A program made the position numbers and the translations under genes. From an uncultured Lachnospiraceae bacterium (GTDB lineage: Bacteria; Bacillota; Clostridia; Lachnospirales; Lachnospiraceae), in the NCBI GenBank assembly GCA_946535225.1, contig CAMNDJ010000012.1:1-37411 (forward strand): a DNA stretch of 37,411 nt, written 5' to 3'. Position 1 is the first letter of the stretch. Each line of letters begins with the position of its first letter. The notes below the pieces were generated by a model. It saw only the letters and a list, made by a program, of their open reading frames with translations. It was not told the origin of the DNA and ran no database searches. Positions 30,373 through 37,411 of this stretch are shown here, piece by piece.

Positions 30373-33087
30373 ATGATAAATAAGATCAGGGAATTGATGA
30401 GCAGTGACAACAGGAATATCAGGGAGAAACTCTTCGTGATAGTATGTCTCGAAGGAATAATCGGGGCATTATTCTGTCTGTTGGAGTGCATTTCCATAAG
30501 ATCGGGATGGCCCACCTACATAATCATAGGCCTGACTCTGGTCATAATTCCGTGGGCGGTCAATTACATATGTGATAACGGCGGAAGGGAACTTCCCATA
30601 GCGGTCGTGACGATCTGGATGGATTTCGTCACCTTCCCTACCATATTCTTAACCTGTGGCGGTGTAAAGAGCGGTTCGAGTTGTTGGCTGGCAATGGGTA
30701 TCATATACATCTTCCTTGTATATAGAGGTAAGATGCTCAAGATCCTGGTCACCGCCACCATACTTATCGATTCTGCGTGCTATGCGGTCGCATTCTTAAG
30801 GCCTGAGATCGTCAAGCCTCTCAATACGGAAGCGGCTCAGTATATAGATTCTCTGTTTGGCGCGATCGCTGTCGGTGTTACCGCAGGTCTGGTCTTCTCT
30901 TTCAGAAGGGCAGGGTACGGCAGGGAGAATGCCATGGCCATCAGGCAGCGCAATGAGATCGACAGGATCAATGCTTCAAGAGAGAAATTCTATGCCAATT
31001 TCTCACACGAGATCAGAAACCCCATCAATGCGATAATCGGTCTTAACGAACTCAATATCAGAAACAGCAAGGATAAGGAGATAACGAGAAACTCAGAAGC
31101 CATAGCAGGTTCGGGCAAACTTCTGTTAAGCATAGTCAATGATATCATGGATCTGTCTCAGATGGAGAGCAAGAGCATGAAGCTTGCCTCATCTCCGTTT
31201 GACAGTTCCGATCTGTTAAACAAGATAATGGATATGATATCTGTGAGAGCTAAAGAGAAGAACCTTGAGCTGATACTCGAGGCAGACCCCGAGATACCCG
31301 CTGTACTTGTGGGAGATGAGAGAAGGCTGATACAGATCCTCATCAATCTCATGACAAATGCCGTCAAATATACCAAAGAAGGTCATGTCAAGTTAAGCGT
31401 GATCTCAGAGAAAAAGGAAGATGATAATGTCACCCTCAAGGCTTCCATAAGTGATACGGGCATAGGAATAGAGAAGGAGAACTTAGAGCATCTCTTCGAG
31501 ACCTTTGCACAGTTTGACAGAAATGAAAACGGAGATATAGAAGGTAACGGCTTGGGACTGCCGATAGCATATTCGCTCACACAGATAATGGGCGGTAAGC
31601 TTACCGTGGACAGCGTATACGGCAGCGGTTCTGTTTTTACCGTGGAAGTCACGCTCGGATATGAAGGCGATGAAGTCATGGGTGCGAGCACCTATGAAGA
31701 GATATCTGAAAGCAGAGGAGAATCTGAGGGAGGATATGTAAGGAGCTTTGAGGCCAGCAAGGCCAGGATACTGGTCGTTGATGATGATGCTCAGAACAGG
31801 AGCATCATTACGGGACTGCTTAAGGATACCAAAGTCACCGTATCTGAGGCAGGCAGCGGAGAAGAGGCGCTTAAGCTTACTGCTGCCAACAGATATGATG
31901 TGATCGTGGTCGACTATCTTATGCCGGGAATGAACGGTTCTGAGGTCCTTGAGGCTGTGAGATCGCAGTCCGGAGGTAAGTGTAAGGACAGTGCGATAAT
32001 AGCTTTAACAGGTGCCACGCTTGATTCCGGCAAACACAACAATGCTCTCTACGAGTTCGATATGGTCCTGACCAAGCCGGTTGAATATACCGTGTTGGAG
32101 GATGCGATCGCATCGAGCCTTCCTGCGGAACTCATAGAATACAGGGATAATTCGAGAAACCGGACCGGTGCGCTCTATACGAGAGTAATGCCCAAGAAAA
32201 AGAGACGTCTTCGTATCACTACGGAGTCGATCTGCGATCTGCCTGAAGATGTCATAAGGAAATTTGATATCGGAATAATGTATCTGTATATCAGAACTGC
32301 CCGTGGAAGATTCATGGACACCGTAGAGATAGACAGTATGGATCTGATGGGCAAGCTTACGGACAGCAACAGTGAGGTTCATCCTGACGGGGCTACGGTT
32401 GAAGAATACGAAAGATTCTTCAAGAAGGAACTTGAATCGTCAGAGGATATCATACATCTAAGCTTCAGCTCCAGGATGGGAGAGAGCTGCAACAGGGCCA
32501 TGGAAGCAGCCAAAGGATTCTCACATGTGCATGTCATAGACAGCGGACTGATATCTTCGGCCCTGGGACTTTTGGCGATGATAGCTGCCGGCTGGGCAGG
32601 TTCCGACAGAAGTGTGGATGAGATCTGTGATGATATCGGCAAGATAAGCAAGCATATAGTAATGAGTTATGTACTTCCGTCGGCGTCTATTTATTCAGAC
32701 TACGGCAAACTGACCAAGAAGACCGGTGAACTCTATGACATCATGAATATACATCCGGCCATAAGTCTCTCCGGCGGTAAGTTAAAGCAGACAAGGATAT
32801 ACCGCGGAGACATGGAGAGCGTTATATACAGCCACATCAAGACGACACTGCTCTTAGCAGGCCGTATGGATCTGAGAGTACCCGTTATAGTGACTCATGT
32901 GGCGCTTTCTCCGAGGATCCAGAACAATATAATGAGTGAGATGCGCGGATCCATTCCGGATAATGCACTTATGTTAACCAAGTCCAGTGTATCATCTGCC
33001 GGTAATATCGGACAGGGAGGCATGGGAATTGCTTACCTTAAGATGACTCATTTCACCGATTGGAAGGATCTCGGTGTACAGATATAA
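30373..33087 (+). CDS. Membrane hybrid histidine kinase fused to a DegV fatty-acid-binding domain
   Basis: The 904-residue protein has about six membrane helices (20-178) and a HisKA domain with H212 (NFSHEIRNPIN). A HATPase domain (about 310-430) carries NLMTNAVKY, DTGIGI and GNGLGL, and a receiver (464-580) has D514 and K568. After a basic linker, residues 613-900 form a DegV-type (EDD) domain: RITTESICDLP, HLSFSSRMGESCNRAM, VHVIDSGLISSALGLL and a final GNIGQGGMGIAYL. Free-standing DegV/FakB proteins bind one fatty acid and present it to the FakA kinase. Here the domain could be the kinase's output or a lipid sensor. It starts 12 bases after the previous hybrid kinase. Confidence 0.9.
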   Translation: MINKIRELMSSDNRNIREKLFVIVCLEGIIGALFCLLECISIRSGWPTYIIIGLTLVIIPWAVNYICDNGGRELPIAVVTIWMDFVTFPTIFLTCGGVKSGSSCWLAMGIIYIFLVYRGKMLKILVTATILIDSACYAVAFLRPEIVKPLNTEAAQYIDSLFGAIAVGVTAGLVFSFRRAGYGRENAMAIRQRNEIDRINASREKFYANFSHEIRNPINAIIGLNELNIRNSKDKEITRNSEAIAGSGKLLLSIVNDIMDLSQMESKSMKLASSPFDSSDLLNKIMDMISVRAKEKNLELILEADPEIPAVLVGDERRLIQILINLMTNAVKYTKEGHVKLSVISEKKEDDNVTLKASISDTGIGIEKENLEHLFETFAQFDRNENGDIEGNGLGLPIAYSLTQIMGGKLTVDSVYGSGSVFTVEVTLGYEGDEVMGASTYEEISESRGESEGGYVRSFEASKARILVVDDDAQNRSIITGLLKDTKVTVSEAGSGEEALKLTAANRYDVIVVDYLMPGMNGSEVLEAVRSQSGGKCKDSAIIALTGATLDSGKHNNALYEFDMVLTKPVEYTVLEDAIASSLPAELIEYRDNSRNRTGALYTRVMPKKKRRLRITTESICDLPEDVIRKFDIGIMYLYIRTARGRFMDTVEIDSMDLMGKLTDSNSEVHPDGATVEEYERFFKKELESSEDIIHLSFSSRMGESCNRAMEAAKGFSHVHVIDSGLISSALGLLAMIAAGWAGSDRSVDEICDDIGKISKHIVMSYVLPSASIYSDYGKLTKKTGELYDIMNIHPAISLSGGKLKQTRIYRGDMESVIYSHIKTTLLLAGRMDLRVPVIVTHVALSPRIQNNIMSEMRGSIPDNALMLTKSSVSSAGNIGQGGMGIAYLKMTHFTDWKDLGVQI

Positions 33088-33112
33088 GAAAAGCGCACAC
33101 TTTTTTTCTTAT
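33084..33112 (+). terminator. AT-rich hairpin at the end of the signalling block
   Basis: ATAAGAAAA (33084-33092), which contains the stop codon, pairs perfectly with TTTTCTTAT (33104-33112). The stem is weak and has no separate T run after it, so termination may be partial. It lies just upstream of the sigma-28-type promoter. Confidence 0.4.
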
Positions 33113-33118
33113 CAGCTA

Positions 33119-33145
33119 TAAAGTATTGCGTGAAACATCCGATAA
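33119..33145 (+). promoter_or_regulatory. Sigma-28 (FliA/SigD)-type flagellar promoter
   Basis: TAAA (33119-33122), then 15 bases, then TCCGATAA (33138-33145) match the flagellar consensus TAAA-N15-GCCGATAA at all but one position. It is about 40 bases before flgM. Control of the anti-sigma factor gene by its own target sigma factor is the usual feedback arrangement. Confidence 0.85.
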
Positions 33146-33187
33146 ACATTATGAAGCCAAAAGTTTATCCCAAGGAGGTGGGACATT

Positions 33188-33463
33188 ATGCGTATAGAAG
33201 CATATAATCAGGTACAGCAGCTTTACAGAAGCAGCCAGCCTAAGCAGGTCAAGAAAGAGGCCAAAGCAAGCTTCTCCGATCAACTTCAGATATCAAGCGT
33301 AGGCAAGGATATCCAGGTTGCAAAGCAGGCAGTCGCAGGTGCATCCGATGTACGTGAGGACCTTGTGGCATCTGTTAAGGAGCGCATCGATAACGGCACA
33401 TACAGTGTTGATGCAGAGAGCTTCGCAGCTAAGCTGTACGAAAGATTCAGCGCTACGATCTAG
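33188..33463 (+). CDS. flgM: Anti-sigma-28 factor FlgM
   Basis: The 91-residue protein matches FlgM: a disordered polar N-terminal half and a C-terminal sigma-binding half with VREDLVASVKERIDNGTYSVDAESFAAKLYER. FlgM holds the flagellar sigma factor inactive until the hook is complete and FlgM is exported. A strong AAGGAGG site precedes ATG 33188. It is the first gene of the operon, followed by flgN and flgK. Confidence 0.92.
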   Translation: MRIEAYNQVQQLYRSSQPKQVKKEAKASFSDQLQISSVGKDIQVAKQAVAGASDVREDLVASVKERIDNGTYSVDAESFAAKLYERFSATI

Positions 33464-33473
33464 GAGGTAATCG

Positions 33474-33992
33474 GTGGCCAGTCTGATGGAGAATCTTATC
33501 GATAATCTTGAGAAAGAAAATGAAGCCTATTTAAGGCTCCTTAAGTTATCCATGGACAAGACCCCGGTTATCATCAGCTCTGATCTGGACGCACTGGCTA
33601 AGATCACGGATGATGAACAGTCAGTCGTTAATGAGATCAATACTCTTGACCATAAGCGTCAGGAGAACATGAAGGACATAGCAGGCGTTATTAACAAGGA
33701 TGTTGATAGCTTGAAAGTGGTCGACCTTATCGAGATGTTAAAAGGAAGACCAAATGAACAGAACAGGTTGGCAGAGATATATGATAAGCTGCGTGACACA
33801 CTTTCTCAGATGAAGAGAGTCAACGAACAGAACAGACAGCTTATCGAGAGTTCACTGGAGATGGTGCAATTCGACATGAATGTTCTGCAGGCCTACAGAG
33901 CCGCTCCCGAGACGGCCAATTACACATCAGGTGCTTACAGTGCAGGAACCTATATGGGCGTAGACAAGGGAGCGTTTGACGCGAAACAATAA
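33474..33992 (+). CDS. flgN: FlgN-family flagellar export chaperone
   Basis: The 172-residue protein is mainly helical, with long heptad-like stretches (about 1-135) typical of FlgN and a flexible C-terminus rich in Thr, Ser, Gly and Tyr. FlgN escorts the hook-associated proteins FlgK and FlgL to the export gate; flgK follows immediately. The start is GTG 33474, with AGGAGG at 33462-33467. It follows flgM by 10 bases. Confidence 0.85.
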   Translation: MASLMENLIDNLEKENEAYLRLLKLSMDKTPVIISSDLDALAKITDDEQSVVNEINTLDHKRQENMKDIAGVINKDVDSLKVVDLIEMLKGRPNEQNRLAEIYDKLRDTLSQMKRVNEQNRQLIESSLEMVQFDMNVLQAYRAAPETANYTSGAYSAGTYMGVDKGAFDAKQ

Positions 33993-34021
33993 CATCCGGC
34001 GGTTAGTAACGAGGTAAGCTT

Positions 34022-35764
34022 ATGCCATTGATGGGAAGCCTGTATATAGGAGTGTCCGGTCTCCAGACCAGTCAGAACGCACTTAATACAACTGCACACA
34101 ATATATCTAATACCGACACCACCGGTTATGTGCGCCAGCAGATACTTCAGGGTACTGCTGCATATAATACGATCAAGACGGATTACAAGTCTGTATCTAA
34201 TCAGCAGATAGGTTTAGGTGTCGTATATTCCAAGACAAGACAGGTACGTGACGTCTTCTTAGACGCCACCTATAGAAGAGAATCAGGCAGGAGCTCTTTC
34301 TATGAGGTATCGGCAGATGCCCTCGGAGAGATCGAGAGCCTTCTTGATGAAATGAACGGCGAGACTTTCCAGGAGTCTATCCAGGATCTTTGGACTTCGG
34401 TCCAGGAGATGGCTAAGGACCCGAGCAGCGCTGTTACGCAGGGACTCTTTGTTGAGAGATGTTCAGAATTCCTTGCCCGCAGTCAGTCAGTGTACGACGG
34501 GCTCTGTGATTATCAGACAAGTCTCAATGAAACAGTAAAGAAGCATACAAACCGTATCAACGACATCGCTCAGCAGATCAAGGCACTGAACGACGAGATA
34601 CGTATGATAGAGATCTCCAATACGAAGGATTTCGGTATCTCCTTCGAGAGAGCAAACGACCTTAGAGATACACGTAATGCCCTTATAGATGAACTTTCGA
34701 CCTACGGCAATATCCAGTATGAAGAAGATGTTGACTGTACGGTATGGGTACAGCTTGAGGGAGAGGATCTTGTAAGACGAGAGATAGCTTATTCGCTCGG
34801 TATATATGAAGATCCCAAGACAGGATTCTATACACCCTTCTGGGAGAAGAACGCAAGGTTTACGGTCGATCCCGATACGGGTGAGAGGAAATACTCTCAG
34901 GAGGAAGTTGAGAAAGCCAAGGTATACGATCTTAACAGAGTGATATCTTCGGATCTGAATACCGATATAGGAGCCCTTAAATCAGCGCTTCTTGCCAGAG
35001 GAGATCACAAGGCCGATTACACGGATCTTATGCCGGACAGATATGACTACGAGATATCTCAGTCGGTCTGCATGAACATCATGGCAGAGTTCGATCAGCT
35101 GGTACACGGTATAGCAACATCGATCAACAAGGTCATATCGGATGCAGCGATAGAAGCCAAGAATATCAATCCCTCGAGCACATATCTGATGACGATCGAT
35201 CCGGTCAGCGGAAAGGAAGTACCGATACAGGTATTTAAGAAGATAGCATCTGAAGGATATGACAATGCAGGTGTATATAATAAGGAACAGACGGGTACAT
35301 ACGATCCTGCGACAGGAGAGGTACAGGGTTATCAGGTAGAATCCCTCTACACCACCACGAATCTTCAGATAAATGTAGAACTCTTAAGACAGCCTACGAA
35401 GTTAGGTTTTGTCAAGATAGACGGTCAGGTTGACTACGCAACGATGGAGAAGATGAAGGCGGCGTTCGAGTCCGAAGACATGACGCTTAATCCCAACGTC
35501 AAGAAGAAGTCTTCATTCGTGGACTACTACGGAGACTTAGTAAGTCAGGTAGCTAATTCCGGAGCCGTATATAAGAGTATCATCGACAGTCAGCAGAAGA
35601 CAGTAATGGCAACATCCAATGCCAGAGAGCAGGTCATCGGAGTATCACAGGATGAGGAGATGACCTTCATGGTCAAGTTCCAGAATGCATATAATGCATC
35701 TTCAAGATATATCAATGTAGTTGACGATATGTTAGAGCACATAATCAATACGCTCGCAGTCTAA
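34022..35764 (+). CDS. flgK: Flagellar hook-associated protein FlgK (first copy)
   Basis: The 580-residue protein begins with the FlgK/rod-hook signature LYIGVSGLQTSQNALNTTAH and NISNTDTTGYVRQ. It ends with the matching C-terminal coiled region (SNAREQVIGVSQDEEMTFMVKFQNAYNASSRYINVVDDMLEHIINTLAV). The central part is the variable domain. FlgK joins the hook to the filament through FlgL. ATG 34022 has GAGGTAAG upstream. A second FlgK-like gene follows after 47 bases. Confidence 0.92.
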   Translation: MPLMGSLYIGVSGLQTSQNALNTTAHNISNTDTTGYVRQQILQGTAAYNTIKTDYKSVSNQQIGLGVVYSKTRQVRDVFLDATYRRESGRSSFYEVSADALGEIESLLDEMNGETFQESIQDLWTSVQEMAKDPSSAVTQGLFVERCSEFLARSQSVYDGLCDYQTSLNETVKKHTNRINDIAQQIKALNDEIRMIEISNTKDFGISFERANDLRDTRNALIDELSTYGNIQYEEDVDCTVWVQLEGEDLVRREIAYSLGIYEDPKTGFYTPFWEKNARFTVDPDTGERKYSQEEVEKAKVYDLNRVISSDLNTDIGALKSALLARGDHKADYTDLMPDRYDYEISQSVCMNIMAEFDQLVHGIATSINKVISDAAIEAKNINPSSTYLMTIDPVSGKEVPIQVFKKIASEGYDNAGVYNKEQTGTYDPATGEVQGYQVESLYTTTNLQINVELLRQPTKLGFVKIDGQVDYATMEKMKAAFESEDMTLNPNVKKKSSFVDYYGDLVSQVANSGAVYKSIIDSQQKTVMATSNAREQVIGVSQDEEMTFMVKFQNAYNASSRYINVVDDMLEHIINTLAV

Positions 35765-35768
35765 ACGA

Positions 35769-35783
35769 TTCGCCGACGGCGAA
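35769..35783 (+). repeat. Short hairpin between the two flgK genes
   Basis: TTCGCC (35769-35774) and GGCGAA (35778-35783) form a six-bp stem with a three-base loop immediately after the first flgK stop. There is no T run, so a terminator is unlikely; RNA processing or reduced read-through is possible. Confidence 0.4.
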
Positions 35784-35811
35784 GCGGAAAGATATCGAAA
35801 GGAGTCAGTAG

Positions 35812-37411
35812 ATGCCTTCACAGTTTTTCGGATTAAATATCGCATATACAGGTCTGTTGAACGCCAATGCCGGCCTCAACACCACAGCCAATAACATATC
35901 GAATGCAGAGACAGAGGGCTACAGCCGTCAGGGTATCCATTCCGAAGCTGCAGAGGCCTTAAGAGTCTTCACTACATACGGTTGTGCGGGTGCGGGTGTT
36001 GAGACACTCTCTATTGAGCGTATCCATGACGAATTCTATGATAACAAGTACTGGGCCAATAATGACAAGGCCGGCCAGTATGAGATGAAGGATTATTACA
36101 TGAAGCAGATAGAGGATTATTTCAGAGATGATTCCACTATCGAAGGCTTCACCACCACCTTCAATAAGATGATGACGGCTCTTGCAGAGGTCAAGAAGAA
36201 TCCCGCCAACATCTCTACCAAGGCACAGTTTGTCGGAATGGCCGACAATCTCTGTGAATACTTCAATTCCATGGCTAATTCCATGGAGCAGGTTCAGAAG
36301 GACGTCAATTCCGAGGTCAAGTTAAAAGTCGACGAGATCAACTCCATCGCGAGCGAACTCGCTACCATCAATAAGCAGATCAATGTTATCGAGATAGGCG
36401 GCGGAACGGCCAATGAACTGCGAGACAAGAGAACACTTCTGATAGATCAGCTTTCTTCTATAGTTAGTGTGGAAGCAAGGGAATACCCGATCGTGGATTC
36501 CAATGATCCCGACCGTAAGACCGGCGGCAACATGTATATCGTCAAGATAGCAGGAGGCCAGACTCTTGTGGATACCGATCAGTACAATACTCTCGAAGTA
36601 CTGGCGCGTACGTCTTCGGAGAAGGTCAACCAGTCGGATATAGACGGTCTGTATGATGTGTATTGGATATCGGATGCCAACCATGCGGTATACGAGAAGA
36701 TCGTCAAGGAAGGTCTTAAGGAGGATCCGGATTTCAATCTCGAGTGGAATGATTTCGTTAAGTTCGGATACAGGACCGATAAGATGAAATATGATCCGTG
36801 CTCAGAGTTCAACCTCTACAATGCCAGTCTCGGCGGCCAGCTAGAGGGCCTCATCCAGATGAGAGACGGTAATAACTCAGAGAACTTCACGGGCAAGATC
36901 ACAGAAGTCGGTGCCGGTACGACACTAAATGAAGCGAATCAGACGATAAGACAGATCAGAGTACAGATAGACGAGAAGACCAAGAGCTATCTTACGGATC
37001 TTAACAAATGTACTCTTTCAGACTCAGGCGGAACTATCACTCTCGCCAACCAGAAGTTCTATTATGACAGCTGGAAGTTCGAATATGACAGCGCTGAAGA
37101 TAAGTATTATTACACTATAGATATCAACGAGAGTAAGAGCCGTGCCATGGTACAGCAGTCGACCACAGGCAAGGAAGCTGACATAGGTATCCCGATCAAG
37201 TATCAGGGAGTTCCCTATTATCAGCAGCAGCTCAACGAATGGTGCAGGATCTTCGGTGCGGCATTCAACAATATCCTTTTGGAAGGTTATACATCCGAAG
37301 GAGACGGCGGAGTCGAGATGTTCGTGGCCAACAAGGCAACCGAAGAAGCTCAGTACATGTTCAGAGACGCCAAGTACGGCAAATATGTTCCGGAAGGCAC
37401 AAGTAATACGG
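35812..37411 (+). CDS. flgK: Second FlgK-like hook-associated protein (partial, runs off the window)
   Basis: The frame from ATG 35812 stays open to the window edge, giving 533 residues. The N-terminus (GLNIAYTGLLNANAGLNTTA, NNISNAETEGYSRQ) and the helical stretch around residues 100-220 (ELRDKRTLLIDQLS) are those of FlgK, but the sequence differs widely from the first copy. The C-terminal coiled region lies outside the window. An AAAGGAG site precedes the ATG. FlgL would normally come next, so this may be a second hook-filament junction protein or a specialised paralog. Confidence 0.88.
   Translation, partial: MPSQFFGLNIAYTGLLNANAGLNTTANNISNAETEGYSRQGIHSEAAEALRVFTTYGCAGAGVETLSIERIHDEFYDNKYWANNDKAGQYEMKDYYMKQIEDYFRDDSTIEGFTTTFNKMMTALAEVKKNPANISTKAQFVGMADNLCEYFNSMANSMEQVQKDVNSEVKLKVDEINSIASELATINKQINVIEIGGGTANELRDKRTLLIDQLSSIVSVEAREYPIVDSNDPDRKTGGNMYIVKIAGGQTLVDTDQYNTLEVLARTSSEKVNQSDIDGLYDVYWISDANHAVYEKIVKEGLKEDPDFNLEWNDFVKFGYRTDKMKYDPCSEFNLYNASLGGQLEGLIQMRDGNNSENFTGKITEVGAGTTLNEANQTIRQIRVQIDEKTKSYLTDLNKCTLSDSGGTITLANQKFYYDSWKFEYDSAEDKYYYTIDINESKSRAMVQQSTTGKEADIGIPIKYQGVPYYQQQLNEWCRIFGAAFNNILLEGYTSEGDGGVEMFVANKATEEAQYMFRDAKYGKYVPEGTSNT

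Overview
The window looks like chromosome from a motile, anaerobic, Gram-positive member of the Clostridia, most probably Lachnospiraceae. The grounds are moderate GC, AGGAGG-type ribosome binding sites, a CIRCE/HrcA heat-shock operator, a sigma-28-type promoter in front of flgM-flgN-flgK, a zinc-ribbon membrane protein paired with an acyltransferase, and several multidomain histidine kinases. All credible genes are on the + strand. No tRNA, rRNA, CRISPR array, insertion sequence or prophage gene was seen.

Region 1 (1-8870) is a mixed accessory/housekeeping stretch. Its left edge holds decayed pieces: the tail of an unidentified CDS, an EAL-domain remnant and a metallo-beta-lactamase-fold remnant. 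Then come CorA, a MATE exporter behind an unusually structured leader, a glutathione-peroxidase-type thiol peroxidase with an operator-like palindrome on its promoter, a membrane GGDEF-EAL c-di-GMP protein, the AmmeMemoRadiSam pair (radical SAM enzyme plus Memo-like/AMMECR1 fusion), and an Hsp20 chaperone under CIRCE control.

Region 2 (8870-13160) holds an HxxxDG acyltransferase overlapping a zinc-ribbon membrane protein, then PTS enzyme I and dUTPase.

Region 3 (13167-23081) is a ten-gene Mrp-type cation/proton antiporter operon led by a secreted VanW-domain protein. The subunit order E-F-G-MbhD-(MbhE+B)-C-D matches the mbhABCDEFGH order of archaeal membrane-bound hydrogenase. The hydrogenase module is absent, and three further NuoL/M/N-like subunits follow, giving four in total. 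A compact block of palindromes separates the last subunit from the rest.

Region 4 (23218-33087) is a six-gene signalling block with short spacing: a PAS histidine kinase, a receiver protein with a degenerate HD-GYP domain, a stand-alone receiver, a CheA-like kinase without the CheW-like domain, a membrane hybrid kinase with receiver and HPt, and a membrane hybrid kinase whose C-terminus is a DegV-type fatty-acid-binding domain. The parts suffice for a branched phosphorelay. The kinase-receiver-DegV fusion is the strongest candidate for something undescribed.

Region 5 (33119-37411) is a flagellar late operon: sigma-28-type promoter, flgM, flgN, flgK and a second, divergent flgK that runs off the window. 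The signalling block directly precedes it, which hints at, but does not prove, a link to motility or surface behaviour.
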